Shown: piece after piece, positions 34,653 through 42,604 of the stretch
Position numbering within the stretch: position 1 is the stretch's first letter
How the letters are laid out: each line of letters begins with the position of its first letter
Source of the DNA: Synergistales bacterium
GTDB taxonomy: Bacteria > Synergistota > Synergistia > Synergistales > Aminithiophilaceae
Direction: 5' to 3'
DNA: 64,000 nt
NCBI GenBank assembly: GCA_018433595.1
Contig: JAHDQY010000022.1
Location: 1-64,000 of the forward strand
Position numbers and translations under genes: made by a program
The notes under the pieces: generated by a model
What the model saw: only the letters and a program-made list of their open reading frames with translations
The model's database searches: none
What the model was told of the DNA's origin: nothing

Positions 34653-35999
34653 TTGAGTGACATCGATATTCTCATACGGGGCGGTCGTGTCGTCTACCCC
34701 GACCGGGACGCCGTCGAAGAGGCCGATGTGGCTGTCTCGGGAGGGCGGATCGCCTGGATCGGTCACGGCCGGGGCGAGGCGCGCCGGGTCCTTGACGCCT
34801 CGGGGCTTCTCGTCGCACCGGGCTTCATCGACACTCACATCCATGACGAGGAGATCGACGATCCCGATACGGTCGAACAGGCCCTTCTCCGGCAGGGCGT
34901 CACGACGGCCATCGCCGGCAACTGCGGTTCCGGCCCCCTGGGGAGGGAGATTTTTCCCAGCCGAAGCCGACCCTGGCTCAATCTGGGCTACCTGACGGGG
35001 CACCGCTGTCTCCGCGAGGCCGTCGGGATCGACGACGTTTATCGTCCCGCCACGGCGGAGGAAAGGGGAGGCATGGCCTCGCTCCTGGAGCAGGAGCTCC
35101 AATCGGGGTCCTTCGGCCTCTCTTTCGGCCTTGAATACGCTCCCAACACGAGTCCCGACGAGATCCGCGACTTGCTGAAGGTGGTCAGGACCTTTCCCCG
35201 GCGGTGGGTCGCCGTCCACATCCGTCATGACGGCCCCCGCTGCGTCGAGGCCGTTCAGGAGATTCTCGGCTATGCCCGAGAGACGGGGCTTCGCTTTCAG
35301 CTCTCTCACCTGGGGAGCATGACGGCCTTCGGCCGTCTCGCTGAAGTTCTCTCCTTGATCGACAGGGCCCGGGAGGAAGGTGTCGACGTCAACTTCGACT
35401 GCTACCCCTATGACGCCTTCTGTACCCGCATCGGCTCGGCCGTCTTCGACCCCGGCTTCGAGGAGCGCTGGGGCAGGGGGTTCGAGGCCCTTGAGGTGGG
35501 CAGCGGAGCCTACAAGGGGCGTTTCCTCGACGGGAGGCTCTACGAGGAGCTCCGCCGCGACGATCCGCACCTCCTCATCATCGCACACGTCATGAACGCC
35601 GAGGAGGTGCGTCTCTGTCTCTCCCACCCCCGCTGCGCCATCGCCTCCGATTCGGTTCTCAAGAGGGGTCAGGGTCATCCCCGCTCCGCAGGCACCTTCC
35701 CCCGGGCGCTTCGGATCTTGCGCGAGGAAGGGCTTTCGTGGCCCCAGGCTCTTTACCACGCGACGACGCTGCCTGCGGAGATGGCCTGGCTTGACTCCGG
35801 TCGCCTGGCGGCGGGGGCCGTCGCGGATCTCGTCATTTTTGACGCCGAGACCTTCAGGGACCGATCGACCTTCAGGGAAGAGCTGCTGCCGCCGGAGGGG
35901 ATCGCCTGGGTTCTCGTCAACGGCAGGGTGGCCGTCGAGGGGGAGCGGGTCCTTCCCGAGAGAGGCGGGCGGCTGCTCTTTCGGGACGGAAGGGTATGA
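34653..35999 (+). CDS. N-acyl-D-amino-acid deacylase family amidohydrolase
   Basis: A 448-residue metal-dependent amidohydrolase of the D-aminoacylase/dihydroorotase group. Motifs: DIDILIRGGRVVYPD, APGFIDTHIHDEEID (the metal HxH), GVTTAIAGNCGSG, SHLGSM and the late IIAHVMNAEEV and DSVLKRG segments; C-terminal LAAGAVADLVIFD. It would release D-amino acids or dipeptides from N-acyl forms. The TTG start at 34653 is supported by GAAGGAGGT about ten bases upstream. Its stop is 25 bases before the M20 gene, suggesting a peptide/amide scavenging operon. Confidence 0.88.
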   Translation: MSDIDILIRGGRVVYPDRDAVEEADVAVSGGRIAWIGHGRGEARRVLDASGLLVAPGFIDTHIHDEEIDDPDTVEQALLRQGVTTAIAGNCGSGPLGREIFPSRSRPWLNLGYLTGHRCLREAVGIDDVYRPATAEERGGMASLLEQELQSGSFGLSFGLEYAPNTSPDEIRDLLKVVRTFPRRWVAVHIRHDGPRCVEAVQEILGYARETGLRFQLSHLGSMTAFGRLAEVLSLIDRAREEGVDVNFDCYPYDAFCTRIGSAVFDPGFEERWGRGFEALEVGSGAYKGRFLDGRLYEELRRDDPHLLIIAHVMNAEEVRLCLSHPRCAIASDSVLKRGQGHPRSAGTFPRALRILREEGLSWPQALYHATTLPAEMAWLDSGRLAAGAVADLVIFDAETFRDRSTFREELLPPEGIAWVLVNGRVAVEGERVLPERGGRLLFRDGRV

Positions 36000-36024
36000 T
36001 GATTGTGGCAAGGAGGTTTTGCCC

Positions 36025-37206
36025 GTGATCGATCCGCAGCAGAAAAAAAGTCTCGATCGGCACCTGGAAAAGCTGACGCCCCTGGCCGCCGCTCTCAGTG
36101 ACGACCTGGCGGCCCATCCTGAGGTTTCCGGAGAGGAGTACGAGTCGAGCCGCAAGATCGTCGCCCTTCTGAGAGAGGGCGGCTTCGACGTCGACTACCC
36201 CTTCCTTTCCATCGACACGGCCTTCCGGGCCGTCAGGGGAAGGCCGGGTTCGGCCGGCAGGGTCGCCCTGATGGCGGAATACGATGCCCTTCCCGAGATC
36301 GGGCATGCCTGCGGCCATAATCTTCACGGGGCCATGTCCGTTCTGGCCGGGCTCGCTCTCGCTCCCCTGATGGACTCGATCGACGGCGAGCTTGTCCTCC
36401 TCGGCACGCCGGCCGAGGAGACGAACGGGGCCAAGGTCGTGATGGCCGACAAGGGTGTCTTCGACGGTTTCGACCTGGCCCTGATGATTCACTGCTACTG
36501 TGGGAAGACCTTCGTTCCCTACCGTTCTCTGGCCATGGACGCCATCGAGTTCACCTTCCGGGGCAAGGCATCTCATGCGGCCGGCGCGCCCTGGGAAGGG
36601 CGCAACGCCCTTAACGGCGTCCAGCTTCTTTTTCACGCCGTCGACATGCTGCGCCAGCATGTCCGTCCCGAAGTGAGGATGCACGGCATCATCTCTAGAG
36701 GCGGTGCGGCGCCCAACATTGTCCCCGAGACGGCATCGGCCCGCTTCTACTTCAGGGCCCCCCGGCGCGACGAACTCAACGGGATTCTCGACCAGGTCCA
36801 CGACTGCGCCCGAGGCGCGGCTCTGGCCACGGGGACAGAGGCGGAGTGGCACCATTTCGAGCTCAGCTTCGACGATGTCCTCCCCAACGGACCTGCCGAG
36901 GCGATGATGGAGGAGGTTTTCCGGGAGCTGGGAGTCCCCCTCTCTCCCGCTCCGGGGCCGCTGGGCTCGTCCGACGTCGGCAACGTCTCCTACCGCTGCC
37001 CCACGATCCAGCCCGAGATGGATATCGCGGGCCGCGACGTGGCGGGCCATACGCGGGAGTTCGCCGCCGCCGTCATCGGTCCTCGGGCCCACGAGGCCCT
37101 CGTAACGGGCGCGAGAGCCCTGGCTTACGCCGTCTTGCGCACCTTCTCCGACGCCGATCTCAGGCGCCGCATGAGAGAGGCCTTCGAGGCTCACCGGCTC
37201 CGTTAG
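36025..37206 (+). CDS. M20-family amidohydrolase (AbgB/aminoacylase-like)
   Basis: A 393-residue zinc hydrolase of the M20D group. ACGHNLHGAM supplies a metal-binding His, GTPAEETNGAKVVM the Glu pair, FRGKASHAAGAPWEGRNALNGVQL the dimerisation domain, and GLGSSDVGNVS-type sequence (GPLGSSDVGNVSY) near the C-terminus. The family splits N-acyl amino acids, p-aminobenzoyl-glutamate or similar amides. The GTG start at 36025 has AAGGAGG at 36010-36016. It is co-oriented and close to the amidohydrolase before it, so both probably process modified amino acids. Confidence 0.88.
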   Translation: MIDPQQKKSLDRHLEKLTPLAAALSDDLAAHPEVSGEEYESSRKIVALLREGGFDVDYPFLSIDTAFRAVRGRPGSAGRVALMAEYDALPEIGHACGHNLHGAMSVLAGLALAPLMDSIDGELVLLGTPAEETNGAKVVMADKGVFDGFDLALMIHCYCGKTFVPYRSLAMDAIEFTFRGKASHAAGAPWEGRNALNGVQLLFHAVDMLRQHVRPEVRMHGIISRGGAAPNIVPETASARFYFRAPRRDELNGILDQVHDCARGAALATGTEAEWHHFELSFDDVLPNGPAEAMMEEVFRELGVPLSPAPGPLGSSDVGNVSYRCPTIQPEMDIAGRDVAGHTREFAAAVIGPRAHEALVTGARALAYAVLRTFSDADLRRRMREAFEAHRLR

Positions 37207-37225
37207 CGGGATTCGATCCGTCGTC

Positions 37226-37259
37226 TCAAAAAAGGAGGCGGCCTCACCGGCCCGCCTCC
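37226..37259 (-). terminator. Terminator for the thiamine-binding protein gene
   Basis: On the minus strand GGAGGCGGGCC pairs with GGCCGCCTCC (one mismatch) and is followed by TTTTTTTGAG. The stem touches the stop codon of the 37260-37562 gene; it also closes the M20 gene from the other side. Confidence 0.85.
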
Positions 37260-37562
37260 CTAGAGCTTCTCTCTTACGGCCTTGACCTTTCCTTCCATGG
37301 AGAGCCGCCTGTCCCGCCTCTCGTCGATCTTCAGGGACGTGGAGACTCGCATCGCGCCCATCTGGAAGGGAATCTCGTGAACGGCCCTCAAGGCCCGCAG
37401 AACCTCATCCAGCTCGCCTTCGACGACGGTTCCCATCGGTGTCAGAACCGTCTTCAAGTCGAAACCCTCCAGCGCCTTTTCGACGGCGGCGACATAGGGG
37501 CTCAAGCCCGGTGTCGCCGTCCCCAGGGGAACGACGACCAGCTCGGCGACGACGTGTCCCAT
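37260..37562 (-). CDS. MTH1187/YkoF-type thiamine-binding protein
   Basis: A 100-residue single-domain protein of the DUF77/MTH1187 family. It has the HVVAELVVVPLGTATPGLSPYVA start, TPMGTVVEG and the late RVSTSLKIDER strand typical of the family. These small proteins bind thiamine or related compounds and are assumed to regulate or chaperone hydroxymethylpyrimidine. AAGGAGG precedes the ATG. The divergent neighbour is the MscS gene. Confidence 0.88.
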   Translation of the reverse strand: MGHVVAELVVVPLGTATPGLSPYVAAVEKALEGFDLKTVLTPMGTVVEGELDEVLRALRAVHEIPFQMGAMRVSTSLKIDERRDRRLSMEGKVKAVREKL

Positions 37563-37674
37563 CGGTCGGACCTCCTTCCAAGGATAGGTTATACTGGTTT
37601 CACTTAAAGTCGTGGGCCCGGAGTTCCCTTTTCCATTCCGGGCCTTGATTTTCGCAAAGGGGGAATTTCCCTTG

Positions 37675-38559
37675 ATGGATCATCTCTGGGCAGCGACACT
37701 GGCCGTTCTGAGCCGCATTCATATTCCCGTTCTCGTCCTCATCGGCTGGTGGATCGTCGACAGGGCCGCCGTCCTCTTCGCGGCCCGCCTTTTCAGGCTT
37801 GCCGTGGCGCGGTTCGAGGCCCGCAGCGATTCCATCGGCCAGCGCGAGGCCAACGTCAAACGTCTCCAGACCCTGAAGGGATTGGCTACGCAGATCGCCC
37901 GAGGGTCCGTCGCCGTCTTTGCCGTCCTGACCCTTCTCGGCAGCCTTCAGATCGACGTCCGCCCCATCCTGACCGGCTTCGGCGTCGCCGGACTGGCCGT
38001 CTCCCTGGCGGCCCAGAACATCATCCGCGACTTCATCAACGGCATCGTCGTCGTCCTCGAAGATCACTATTCCGTCGGCGACGTCGTCACCATCTCGAAC
38101 TACACGGGAACCGTCGAGCGCTTCACGCTCCGGACGACCCACCTGAGGACCGTTGACGGCGAACTGGCCATCGTCCCCAACGGGGCTGTCACTCAGGTCC
38201 TCAATTTCACCAAGAACTGGTCCCGGGCCAAGATCGACGTCGGCGTCGCCTACGACACCGATATCTCCCGGGCCATGAAGGTCATGAAGGAAGTCGCCGA
38301 GACGCTGTGCGACGAGTACAGACCCCGCATCCTGGACACCCCCGACGTCCAGGGCATCCTGGCCTTCGACGACAGCGCCGTCGTCCTGCGCTGCCTCATC
38401 AAGACCGTGCCCGGCGATCAGTGGAGCCTGGGCCGGGAATACCGCCTGCGTCTCAAGGAGGCCTTCGACAGAGAGGGCATCGTCATTCCCTTCCCCCAGA
38501 GCGATGTCTGGCTTCACGGAGCGGACGAGGGCTCTCCCGAACCGAAGAGGACGCCGTAG
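37675..38559 (+). CDS. Small-conductance mechanosensitive channel (MscS family)
   Basis: A 294-residue membrane channel for hypo-osmotic shock. It has two or three N-terminal hydrophobic segments, the pore-lining helix (TGFGVAGLAVSLAAQNIIRDFINGIVVVLEDHY with usual Gly/Ala pattern), the beta domain GDVVTISNYTGTVERFTLRTTHLRTVDGELAIVPNG-like block, and a C-terminal alpha/beta domain. Its 3' end overlaps the convergent gene by 46 bases. The start follows an AAAGGGGG site. Confidence 0.92.
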   Translation: MDHLWAATLAVLSRIHIPVLVLIGWWIVDRAAVLFAARLFRLAVARFEARSDSIGQREANVKRLQTLKGLATQIARGSVAVFAVLTLLGSLQIDVRPILTGFGVAGLAVSLAAQNIIRDFINGIVVVLEDHYSVGDVVTISNYTGTVERFTLRTTHLRTVDGELAIVPNGAVTQVLNFTKNWSRAKIDVGVAYDTDISRAMKVMKEVAETLCDEYRPRILDTPDVQGILAFDDSAVVLRCLIKTVPGDQWSLGREYRLRLKEAFDREGIVIPFPQSDVWLHGADEGSPEPKRTP

Positions 38560-40268
38560 GGGAGAGGGCGCTCCCGCCCCTCCGAGGGCCGGTTGACGAT
38601 CTGCCCCTGCCACCAGAGCGTGGAGGAGCCGCCGCCGTCGAGATTGAGGACGTTTTTCAGTCCCAGCCCGGCGGCGATGTTCCGTGTCTCGTCCAGGGTG
38701 AGCCCGCTGCTGTGCCAGGGACTGCGCCCGTCGACGACGATCCACCAGAGGCGTTCGCCGTCGTGTCCGACGAAGGTGCGGGGATGGCGCTGTTCTCTCA
38801 AGGCGGCGTTGAATCCCTCGTTGGTCGTCACGGCCTTCCCGTCGGCGATGAGCCTCGGCCCGGCCTGGAGCAGCCAGGGAAGCTGGAGCTGCGGCTCGGT
38901 GAGACGCCAGAGGAGCTTCACCTCGTCTCCGGGTTCGAGAATGAGCAGCTCCTCGGCGGCGACGCCGCGGCCCGCGACAAGGAAACCCCCTTCCGGGACG
39001 GCATGGTTCGAGGCGTTCCAGGGGCGGATCGTCGTGACCCGGTCTCCCTCGACGGACGCCTCTACGGCGCCGAAGACGAGATCCCTGGCGAACCGGCCGG
39101 CCTGAGGCGTGTAGAGGGAGATCCCCTGTTCCGGCGGACGCCTGTTGAGGCCCGTGACGGGATGGATCGTCCCGGCCAGGTCGAGGTAGAGCTGGAGATT
39201 GCCGTTGCCGAAGGCCACCTGGCCCGAATCGTCCCAGGCGAGGGCGCTGCGGTTGCTGTGGGGGAGGCTGTAGGGGGCGCCCTCCGTGACGAGGGTCCCG
39301 ATGACGCTGTCGCCGCTGAAAAAGCCGCCGTTGACGGCCGCCGTCGCTCCTCTGAGGGACGCCATGCGTGACAGGGGAAGTCGGGGCGCTCCCAGCGACG
39401 GGGAGGTGACGATGGAGGGCATCGTGCCCCCCGGCTCGACAACGAGGCCCGCCCAGAAGAGGGCTCGCGACCCGTTGCCCCCGTGGGGAACGACCGTCGC
39501 CGGAAACTGGGAGGGCAGCGTCGTCATCTTCGTCCAGGCCTCGAAGTAGTGCGGGTAGGGGCCGAGCCGCACCGCCTGTCCCTCGTCTCCCCTGGCGATG
39601 AAGCAGGGGTGCCCCAGGTTCCTCATCTGGGCCTGAACCTTGGCGGCTTCTTCCGTTGTGGCGTATTCGCCCACCTGGACGGCCCAGCTCGTCGGCGGCG
39701 TTCCCAGCCCCTGGCGGTAGACGACGAGGGTGAGTCCGTCCACGGCAAGGCGGCCTTCCCAAGAGACGGGGCGCGTCGTGGCGCTTCGGAGCCAGGAGGA
39801 AAGCCGCAGGAGATTCTCGACGGAGACGTCCGCCCGAGGATCGTCGAGAAACTCCCTCGGTGCCGGCAGGCTCATGGCTCCCGCCAGGCCCAGGTAGCCC
39901 AAAAGATAGGGGGGGATGTCGTGATCGGGGAGCGGAAAGAGACGGCCGAAGAGTTCCGCCTCGTGGCGCCACCCCATGCCGCGCAGGGCCAAAAAGACGG
40001 CCTCGGCCCGGGCCGCCTCAATGTCGGGGTGAAAGTGATCCGTCGGGAGGATGATCCCCAGGGCTGCCGCCGTTTCGATGGCCTTGGCGTGGGGATGGCC
40101 CGGGGGCACGTCGGCGAAACGGGCCGTGCCGCTCCAGGGGGGGAGCCTGAGGGCCTGGATGACGGCCTCGACGACCTCGCCCCGGGTCACGGCAAAGGTC
40201 GGCAGGGGTAGGCCAAGGGTCAGAAGAAGGCAAGCTGCGGCGAGGATCCCTTTCGAAAGTTTTTTCAT
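38514..40268 (-). CDS. Exported SLH-SPOR-phosphodiester glycosidase (NAGPA) protein
   Basis: A 584-residue exported protein with a signal peptide (KKLSKGILAAACLLLTLGLPLPTFA without gap). Residues about 28-100 look like an S-layer-homology domain (FADVPPGHPHAKAIETAAALGII). A SPOR-like domain follows near 190-250 (SWAVQVGEYATTEEAAKVQAQMR), then a DUF2233/NAGPA phosphodiester glycosidase domain to the end (AAVNGGFFSGDSVIGT, FVGHDGERLWWIVVDGR, LNLDGGGSSTLWW). It should remodel a cell-envelope glycan or glycosyl-phosphate polymer. The ATG at 40268 is preferred because the signal peptide starts there. Its 3' end overlaps the convergent MscS gene. Confidence 0.88.
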   Translation of the reverse strand: MKKLSKGILAAACLLLTLGLPLPTFAVTRGEVVEAVIQALRLPPWSGTARFADVPPGHPHAKAIETAAALGIILPTDHFHPDIEAARAEAVFLALRGMGWRHEAELFGRLFPLPDHDIPPYLLGYLGLAGAMSLPAPREFLDDPRADVSVENLLRLSSWLRSATTRPVSWEGRLAVDGLTLVVYRQGLGTPPTSWAVQVGEYATTEEAAKVQAQMRNLGHPCFIARGDEGQAVRLGPYPHYFEAWTKMTTLPSQFPATVVPHGGNGSRALFWAGLVVEPGGTMPSIVTSPSLGAPRLPLSRMASLRGATAAVNGGFFSGDSVIGTLVTEGAPYSLPHSNRSALAWDDSGQVAFGNGNLQLYLDLAGTIHPVTGLNRRPPEQGISLYTPQAGRFARDLVFGAVEASVEGDRVTTIRPWNASNHAVPEGGFLVAGRGVAAEELLILEPGDEVKLLWRLTEPQLQLPWLLQAGPRLIADGKAVTTNEGFNAALREQRHPRTFVGHDGERLWWIVVDGRSPWHSSGLTLDETRNIAAGLGLKNVLNLDGGGSSTLWWQGQIVNRPSEGRERPLPYGVLFGSGEPSSAP

Positions 40269-40345
40269 GTTCCGATCTGCCCTCCCTGGTCGAAATAGGT
40301 ACGCCGATTCTATCATCTCCGGCTGCGGCGAAGAAGAAAGAGCGG

Positions 40346-40374
40346 TTGACAGTACGCTGGAGGCTTATTATAAT
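40346..40374 (+). promoter_or_regulatory. Strong promoter of tRNA-Ala
   Basis: Consensus TTGACA (40346-40351), 17-base spacer, consensus TATAAT (40369-40374), 21 bases before the mature tRNA. Confidence 0.88.
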
Positions 40375-40395
40375 GGGCCTCGCTTGATCGAAATC

Positions 40396-40470
40396 GGGGG
40401 TATGGCGCAGCGGGAGCGCACTTGCATGGCATGCAAGGGGCCGGGGGTTCGAATCCCCCTACCTCCACCA
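40396..40470 (+). tRNA. tRNA-Ala (anticodon GGC)
   Basis: A 75-base cloverleaf: acceptor GGGGGTA with TACCTCC, D arm GCGCAGCGGGAGCGC, anticodon arm CTTGC-ATGGCAT-GCAAG with anticodon GGC, T arm GGGGG-TTCGAAT-CCCCC, discriminator A and encoded CCA. It reads GCC and GCU codons. Confidence 0.95.
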
Positions 40471-40479
40471 GCTTATAGT

Positions 40480-40520
40480 CCGAGGCCTTCCGGAACCATC
40501 TGGAAGGCCTCGGTGTTTTA
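40480..40520 (+). terminator. Terminator after tRNA-Ala
   Basis: Perfect 12-bp stem CCGAGGCCTTCC/GGAAGGCCTCGG, loop of ten, followed by TGTTTTA. Confidence 0.88.
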
Positions 40521-40784
40521 GATCAATCCCGGTCTTTCTGTCTCCCATGACTTCCTGTCGGAGCAGTGCCCTCATGTCGGGGCATTCACAATCCGGTAGA
40601 ATCCACGAACGGGACTGCAGCTTTCTGAGAAACGACGCTGGACATGGCCTCAAGCCGGCTCATCTGGAAAAATCGAGCGCTTGTCCGGGTTTTCAGTCCC
40701 GGCGCCGCACGGAAAGCGTCGGACATCCTGCCCTGGCCGATAGGCAATCCGCCTGCTGGCAGCCGACCAGCCTCTCGGCGAGCT

Positions 40785-42272
40785 CTACAGTGGAGAGAGC
40801 ACATACTCCCTGGTAGCCACCTCGTCGCAGAAGGCCCTGTCGTGCTCGACGAAGAGAAGGGTGGCCCGGTGTTCGAGCAGCAGTTCCGTGATCTGGATGC
40901 GGGAGATGACGTCGATGTAGTTCAGCGGCTCATCCCAGAGATAGAGGTGGGCCCGCTCGCAGAGACTTCGGGCGAGGAGCACCTTTTTTTTCTGTCCGCC
41001 GCTGTAGTCGGCCAGATCCTTCTCGAACTGGATCCGGGGAAAGCCCAGTTTTCTCAGGGTGGACTTGAAGAGGCTCTCTTCGATGCCGTAGCGGCGGGCG
41101 TAGTTGGCGAGGTCTCCCTCGAGATCTCCCGTGTCTTGGGGAAGATAGGAGATCTTCAGCCCTGACCCCTTCGTCAGGGTCCCGCTGTATTGGAGGTCTT
41201 CTCCGCAGATCAGCCGCAGGAGACTCGATTTGCCGCTGCCGTTTTTCCCCCGCAGGGCGATTTTCTCCCCTCGGTCGACGGAGAGGCGAACCCTTTCGCA
41301 GGCGGCCTTTCCTCCGTAGCGGATGGAGACGTCGACGAGCTCCACCAGGCGATTTTGGTGGAAGGCGAGGGGAATGAGCGTCAGACGCTCGCTTTCCTCG
41401 GCGTTCCGCAACAGCGTCGAGGCCTTCTCGATGGCTGCTTTCTGTCGTTTTTCCAGAGACTTGGTTTTTTTCGCCGCCTTCGCTGCCTTGTGGCCGATGC
41501 GGCCCCTGTCTGGACGGAGACCGCCGATTCGGGTGCCTTGCTTTGTCCTTTCCACCTTCTCCGACCAGGCTGATGTGCGTCTGGCCGCCTTCTTGAGGCG
41601 TCCCACTTCCTGCTTGAGCCGTTCCTTTTCGGCCTGTTCCAAGGCGTCCTGCCTCTGCCTGTTCCGCCACCAGGAGGAGAAATTGCCCTTCTGGATCTCG
41701 ATGTCCCTTCGGTTGATGGCCATGATGTGATCGATGCAGTTGTCGAGGAAAGTTCTATCGTGAGAGACGAGGATGAAACCCCGCTTTCTGTTCAGGTAGT
41801 CGCTGACGATGGCCCGCCCCTCGGTGTCGAGATGGTTCGTCGGCTCGTCGATGAGCAGAAAGCGGTTCTCCTTCAGGAAAAGGGTGGCCAACAGAGCCTT
41901 GGTCCGTTCCCCGCTGGAGAGGGTGGAAAAAGGGCGGTGGAGCGTGTCTTCGACCAGATCGAGGAGCGAGAACTCTCTCAGGATCTCCCACTCCTGACTT
42001 TGAGGAGAGACGGCTTGGACGACTCTCAGCGTCTCCTCCGAGCCGTCGGGGACGTCGTAGGGAAAGTAATCGAAGGAGACGCTTGCCGTGATGGAGCCGC
42101 TGTGCTCGAGGCGGCCGAGAAGGAGATTCAAAAAGGTTGTCTTCCCTCTCCCGTTTCTTCCGGTGAAGCCGAGCTTCCAGTCCGTGTCGATTTGAAGGCT
42201 GACGTTCTCGAAGATAGGCTCCAGTCCGCCCTCGTAGGCGAAGGTCAGGTCGGTGACGTTGATCAAAGACAT
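40785..42272 (-). CDS. ABC-F ATPase, Lsa/Vga-like (predicted ribosome protection)
   Basis: A 495-residue cytoplasmic protein with two ABC cassettes and no membrane domain. Cassette 1: GRNGRGKTTFLNLLLG near residue 38, LSSGERTKALLA, DEPTNHLD. A long charged linker (about 195-300) is the P-site tRNA interaction motif region. Cassette 2: RGKNGSGKSSLLRLICG near 338, YSGGQKKKVLLARSL, and WDEPLNYIDVISRIQI, whose DEPLNYID is typical of the Lsa/Vga/Msr antibiotic-resistance group. Such proteins displace lincosamides, streptogramin A or pleuromutilins from the ribosome. AGGAGG precedes the ATG directly after an intrinsic terminator, implying attenuation control. A partial second copy lies at 45484-45736. 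Confidence 0.9.
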   Translation of the reverse strand: MSLINVTDLTFAYEGGLEPIFENVSLQIDTDWKLGFTGRNGRGKTTFLNLLLGRLEHSGSITASVSFDYFPYDVPDGSEETLRVVQAVSPQSQEWEILREFSLLDLVEDTLHRPFSTLSSGERTKALLATLFLKENRFLLIDEPTNHLDTEGRAIVSDYLNRKRGFILVSHDRTFLDNCIDHIMAINRRDIEIQKGNFSSWWRNRQRQDALEQAEKERLKQEVGRLKKAARRTSAWSEKVERTKQGTRIGGLRPDRGRIGHKAAKAAKKTKSLEKRQKAAIEKASTLLRNAEESERLTLIPLAFHQNRLVELVDVSIRYGGKAACERVRLSVDRGEKIALRGKNGSGKSSLLRLICGEDLQYSGTLTKGSGLKISYLPQDTGDLEGDLANYARRYGIEESLFKSTLRKLGFPRIQFEKDLADYSGGQKKKVLLARSLCERAHLYLWDEPLNYIDVISRIQITELLLEHRATLLFVEHDRAFCDEVATREYVLSPL

Positions 42273-42286
42273 GAGGCTGTCCTCCT

Positions 42287-42333
42287 GTAAAAAGGGAGCT
42301 GCAAGAAAGATCCTCTCTCTTGCGGCTCCCTAG
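42287..42333 (-). terminator. Attenuator terminator in the ABC-F leader
   Basis: Minus strand: AGGGAGCCGCAAGAGAG pairs with CTTTCTTGCAGCTCCCT (two mismatch/G-U positions) and is followed by TTTTTAC. It ends only about 15 bases before the ABC-F start codon and its ribosome site, so it would stop transcription unless melted. Confidence 0.82.
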
Positions 42334-42395
42334 GACAGCATGGCCTCACCCGTCAAGACAGGCGAGGACAGAACGCTTGAGATGGAGAGAGTTTC

Positions 42396-42479
42396 GGCTT
42401 TCTTGCAGGGCACGACGAAAGAAGGCCTCGGGAGGCCGCCGGTCTCGTCTTCTTCAGGCCCAAAGGTCAGCAAGAAAGC
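42396..42479 (-). promoter_or_regulatory. Alternative pairing elements of the ABC-F attenuator
   Basis: Minus-strand element 1, GCTTTCTTGC (42479-42470), lies in a leader ORF. Element 2, CTGCAAGAAAGC (about 42407-42396), is complementary to element 1 over ten bases and also to CTTTCTTGCAG (the 3' arm of the terminator at 42299-42309) over eleven bases. So 1:2 allows termination, while a ribosome covering element 1 frees 2 to pair with the terminator arm and permits readthrough. Confidence 0.75.
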
Positions 42480-42487
42480 TCGCGCAT
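42467..42487 (-). CDS. Six-residue leader peptide MRELSC of the ABC-F attenuator
   Basis: ATG CGC GAG CTT TCT TGC TGA, preceded by GAGGTGGGAAG, a good ribosome-binding site at the usual distance. The ORF contains element 1 of the attenuator. Very short leader ORFs are usual for drug-induced stalling ahead of ABC-F resistance genes. The call rests on position and structure; such a short ORF cannot be proven from sequence alone. Confidence 0.6.
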   Translation of the reverse strand: MRELSC

Positions 42488-42604
42488 CTTCCCACCTCAA
42501 ATCCCTACCGTTACTCTTATATATTGGAACATATTGCAGGACTTTTTTCAACGAAGGAGCCCTTTGAGGTTTCCCGAGTCCTTCCAAGAAAAGAAGCTTT
42601 CGCC

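Noticed and set aside
40396-40784. tRNA-Ala as an integration site for an element
   Set aside because: No integrase gene and no repeat of the tRNA 3' end could be found downstream.
42330-42587. 85-codon minus-strand ORF in the ABC-F leader as the leader gene
   Set aside because: Its stop is close to the terminator, but no ribosome site supports its start; the short MRELSC ORF has a proper site and contains the pairing element.
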